In this document: positions 61,529 through 64,000 of the stretch, one piece after another
Layout of the letters: every line of letters starts with the position of its first letter
Numbering within the stretch: position 1 is the stretch's first letter
Assembly (NCBI GenBank): GCA_963704615.1
Contig: OY969923.1
Coordinates: forward strand, 62,001 to 126,000
DNA length: 64,000 nucleotides
Reading direction: 5' to 3'
From: Bog-756 sp963704615
GTDB taxonomy: Bacteria > Actinomycetota > Acidimicrobiia > Acidimicrobiales > RAAP-2
Program-made: the position numbers and the translations under genes
Notes under the pieces: model-generated
Database searches by the model: none
Told to the model about the DNA's origin: nothing
Seen by the model: the letters and a program-made list of their open reading frames with translations, nothing else

Positions 61529-62644
61529 TTACTCCTTGGTAACAGCGATCGAGAACGTCCCGGTCCCGGTCCCCGGTCCGTCATAAATCAGAATTGTCCA
61601 AGTGCCGGTGGCGTCAAGACTGCAGGCCACGGTGGTCCCTGGTGACGCACACGCCGATGTCCCTGCGGGCCGGAAGAAATCGATCTCCGGCGAGAGTGTC
61701 CCGCTCACCCCCGTCAGCGTGGCCACGTCGGTATCACCGTTCGAGCCGGCAAAAGTGAAGCAGGCCACATCGCCCGCCGGCGACACCGATCCTCTCTGGG
61801 CCGAACCCCCCACGGTCAGAGCGACACAGTGCTGGGGTGCGGTCATCACCTGGGCATACAACCGAAACGTCCCGGTGTCGGTTCCCGATTCCGAATAAAG
61901 GAGAAGGGTCTGGGTGCCCGAAGAAGAAAAGGAGCATTCTACGGTTCCATTGGAAACGCATTGTTCAGTCCCCGTCGCTGACGATTCGATGGCCGAGGCG
62001 ACCACGAGGGTCCCCGAGGTCCCGACGGTCCGGGCGTAGAGAGCCTCCCCCGACGATCCCGTGAAGGTGTAGCAGTCGGAGTCGGCCGCCTTCTTGAGGT
62101 GGGCTGTCTCGGTGTGGCCGAACTTGAGTGCCTTGCAGTTCACGCCGATGTCCAGGCGTTGAATGGACAACCGGAACGAGCCCGTGTGGGTACCCTCAGC
62201 GTCCGAGATTTGCAGGGTCCAGGTGCCCGAACCGCCCGTAGGCACCGGACAGTTGGTCGCGCCACCGTACGGGCCGGCGCACGTCGAGATGGGCCCTGGC
62301 CGGAAGAAGTCGAGGAACAGGGACAGGGATCCCTTGGTCGGCGCCATGTTCAGCCAGACAACGTCTCCAGGTGATGTATTGAATGTGAAACAAGCGTCCG
62401 CTCCGGCTGTGGCGATGGAGCCGACGGTGGAGTTGGGTCCGTAGGTGATGGGTGTGGTGGTCGTGCAGGCCACCGACGTCGCCGGCGTCAACGCTCCTGC
62501 CGCAGTCGGGCTGAGGACCGACGTCGACAGCGGGCAGATGATCGAGGCGATCACCGCGACGACCGTGATCGGTCGACTGCGCCGCAGGACCATGGGGGGC
62601 CGGGGAGTGTCCCGCTTGCGGTTACGGATCGAGCTGAGCATCAT
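61529..62644 (-). CDS. secreted protein of repeated PPC-like beta domains
   Basis: 371 residues. Signal segment (about 20-45, PITVVAVIASIICPLSTSVL). Three repeats of about 110 residues: FTFNTSPGDVVWLNMAPTKG, YTFTGSSGEALYARTVGTSG and FTFAGSNGDTDVATLTGVSG. Each is followed by a F-R-L/S-x and C-S/P segment and an end like GTWTLQISDAEGTHTGSFRL, which resembles bacterial pre-peptidase C-terminal (PPC) domains. No catalytic domain is present, so it is a binding or surface-layer-type protein. The start was placed at the ATG 62644 with GGAGGT six bases upstream; a longer frame to 62737 lacks this. Confidence 0.75.
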   Translation of the reverse strand: MMLSSIRNRKRDTPRPPMVLRRSRPITVVAVIASIICPLSTSVLSPTAAGALTPATSVACTTTTPITYGPNSTVGSIATAGADACFTFNTSPGDVVWLNMAPTKGSLSLFLDFFRPGPISTCAGPYGGATNCPVPTGGSGTWTLQISDAEGTHTGSFRLSIQRLDIGVNCKALKFGHTETAHLKKAADSDCYTFTGSSGEALYARTVGTSGTLVVASAIESSATGTEQCVSNGTVECSFSSSGTQTLLLYSESGTDTGTFRLYAQVMTAPQHCVALTVGGSAQRGSVSPAGDVACFTFAGSNGDTDVATLTGVSGTLSPEIDFFRPAGTSACASPGTTVACSLDATGTWTILIYDGPGTGTGTFSIAVTKE

Positions 62645-62949
62645 GATCCACCTCCAAAGAGACCAAATTTGGGTTTTCTCCTGTCGGCGATCAGTGTCCG
62701 CCGCGGCGATTACACGCCAGTTGCATCGGGATAACATCCCTGCTCAAGGCGGCTCTCGGTGAAGGTCTCCCCTCTCATGACGGCGGCAGCCAGAGGGAGC
62801 CGGGGGCGTGGGAGCGCATGACCATCGGGAACGGGGTCTTCGGCGGCGCCCGAACAGGACGCGGCTCTGCTGTGGCTGCCCGCGTTCTCGCCCGTGTTCG
62901 GAGCCTTACCGCTGAGTCGCCCCGGTCAAGCCCCGGAGCGATCCTCCGC
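62645..62949. other. 305-base gap, promoter region only
   Basis: Between two minus-strand genes. Frames overlapping it are antisense shadows of the repeat protein. No gene seen. Confidence 0.3.
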
Positions 62950-64000
62950 TCATCCGGCTGACGCACTCGACGCCTCGCCAATGCCGACGATGGGAGCATC
63001 CAGGCGCGTACCCGACATCGAGCCGTGAAACGGGGCGTCACCAAAGGCGAAGACACCCCCGTCCGCCCCGGCCAGCCAGTAGCCGCTGCCAGCAGTGCTG
63101 GTCGCCATGCCGACGATCGGTGCCGCGAGGTGGTTGTCCGCCATCGATCCGAAAAAGGGGGCGTCACCGAAGGCGAAGACACCTCCGTCCGCCCCGGCCA
63201 GCCAGTAGCCCATCCGACCACCCGTGCTGGTCGTGGCCATGCCGACGATCGGAGCCGCGAGGTGGTTGTCCGCCATCGATCCGAGGAAGGGAGCGTTACC
63301 GAAGGCAAAGACGCCCCCGTCCGCGCTGACCAGCCAGTAGCCCTTGCCGTCTGAGGTTCTCTTCATGGCCACAATCGGAGCGTCCAGCCTCGTGCCGGCC
63401 ATCGATCCGAGGAAGGGAGCGTCACCGAAGGCGAAGACACCCCCGTCCGCGCTGACCAGCCAGTAGCCCTTGCTGTCGCCAGTGATCGCCATGCCGACGA
63501 TCGGTGCCGCGAGGTGGCTGTCCGCCATCGATCCGAGGAAGGGAGCGTCACCGAAGGCGAAGACACCCCCGTCCGCGCTGACCAGCCAGTAGCCTCCGTC
63601 GTCCGCGGTCCGCTTCACGGCCACCACCGGAGCGTCCAGCCTCATGCCGGCCATCGATCCGAGGAAAGTGGCGGCGAAACCGAAAACACCGCCGTCGGAT
63701 CCCGCCAACAGATAGCCCGATGTGGAGGCCGAAGCTCGGTCAACCGTCAGGGTGAAGTCCTGGGTGGCCGGTGAAGACATCCCGTTGGAGGCGGTGATGG
63801 TGATCGGATACGTACCGCCTGTGCCATTAGCCGGCGTCCCGGACAGGACGCCCTCGGCGCTCAGAGACACACCGGCTGGAAGCCGACCGACTTCGGTGAA
63901 GGTCGGTCCCGACACCCCGCTCGACGTGACCTGAAAGGATCCTTCAGTGCCGACGGTAAAGGTTGCCGAGTCGGCGCTGGTGATGGCTGGACTGGTAACA
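62950..64000 (-). CDS. secreted repeat protein (Ig-like plus six GYWLVSADGG repeats), 5' end cut
   Basis: At least 350 residues; the frame is open to the right edge, so the N-terminus and any signal or enzyme domain are outside. The visible part starts with a putative Ig-like domain (ATFTVGTEGSFQV, PAGVSLSAEGVLSGTPANGT). Then six repeats of about 42 residues follow, each beginning GYWLVSADGGVFAFGDAPFL. Alternating second halves read MAGxRLDAP and MADxHLAAP. Such repeats are seen in secreted proteins of Acidimicrobiia, often as a C-terminal propeller-like module. Stop at 62950. Confidence 0.8.
   Translation of the reverse strand, partial: VTSPAITSADSATFTVGTEGSFQVTSSGVSGPTFTEVGRLPAGVSLSAEGVLSGTPANGTGGTYPITITASNGMSSPATQDFTLTVDRASASTSGYLLAGSDGGVFGFAATFLGSMAGMRLDAPVVAVKRTADDGGYWLVSADGGVFAFGDAPFLGSMADSHLAAPIVGMAITGDSKGYWLVSADGGVFAFGDAPFLGSMAGTRLDAPIVAMKRTSDGKGYWLVSADGGVFAFGNAPFLGSMADNHLAAPIVGMATTSTGGRMGYWLAGADGGVFAFGDAPFFGSMADNHLAAPIVGMATSTAGSGYWLAGADGGVFAFGDAPFHGSMSGTRLDAPIVGIGEASSASAG
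62953..63717 (-). repeat. six tandem 126-bp coding repeats
   Basis: DNA repeats of about 126 bases encode the 42-residue units. Cores such as GGCGAAGACACCCCCGTCCG (plus strand) recur almost unchanged, while the ends vary. High identity between copies suggests recent expansion or gene conversion. They are coding and regular, so this is not a CRISPR array. Confidence 0.75.

Noticed and set aside
62953..63774. Regular repeats resembling a CRISPR array
   Set aside because: The period is 126 bases, in frame, and the translated units form one protein repeat; there are no short conserved repeats with unique spacers.

Overview
This window comes from a GC-rich, Gram-positive-type actinobacterial chromosome. 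The best guess is a member of the Acidimicrobiia or a close relative. The evidence is a crgA, pabA/trpG, pknB, pbpA, pstP, fhaB, fhaA block beside a tRNA-Leu, two luciferase-like oxidoreductases (one of them F420-type), an Rpf-like muralytic protein with Thr/Ala-rich spacing, DUF1707 and DUF998 proteins, and a secreted protein built of GYWLVSADGGVFAFG-type repeats. No insertion sequence, prophage or CRISPR array was seen.

Layout. At 0-6.4 kb lie a truncated methyltransferase, a flavin monooxygenase, a YdeI/OmdA protein, a pentapeptide-repeat exoprotein, a GH76 mannanase-like enzyme and a lipoprotein hydrolase. At 6.7-9.9 kb there is a tight sulfotransferase / SDR / DUF1214 operon. At 10-16.6 kb come an ECF sigma factor with its membrane anti-sigma partner, a Tat-exported phospholipase C, a small acidic protein, an Rpf-like protein, a CbiX-type chelatase and a CBS protein. 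The 17-23.4 kb stretch holds a NERD protein, an SDR, two LLM oxidoreductases, a ComF-like protein and a thioesterase divergent from a thiolase around a palindromic operator. The 23.5-32.1 kb stretch is the conserved cell-wall and division signalling locus.

From 32 to 41 kb the genes look stress- and signalling-related: a GGDEF protein with an N-terminal sensor, a thioredoxin, a decayed OLD-family nuclease, a small HTH protein, a DUF1707/LiaF-like protein, LemA and HtpX. DNA upstream of the thioredoxin, HtpX and GGDEF genes contains similar segments, which suggests shared control. From 42 to 64 kb the window is dominated by secreted and membrane proteins: a kelch-type propeller (disrupted), a DUF998 protein, an ABC-2 exporter, a BNR-repeat protein, a permuted NlpC/P60-like protein, PhoU behind a clear direct-repeat Pho box, a second phospholipase C, a copper-dependent PHM/DBH-like monooxygenase, a GH38 mannosidase (frameshifted) and several repeat-rich exoproteins.

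How the parts fit. The kinase/phosphatase/FHA/PBP block would couple phosphorylation to wall growth and division. The phospholipases with PhoU suggest phosphate scavenging from lipids. GH76, GH38, the BNR protein and the alpha/beta-hydrolase point to extracellular polymer use. Every clearly broken reading frame lies to the right of 34 kb: the OLD-type gene, the kelch gene, a small exoprotein, the GH38 gene, and the methyltransferase and TetR remnants. This is either local gene decay or uncorrected sequence errors. No obviously unprecedented multi-gene system was recognised. The candidates most worth following are the shared upstream elements at 34-41 kb, the Pho box, and the copper monooxygenase.
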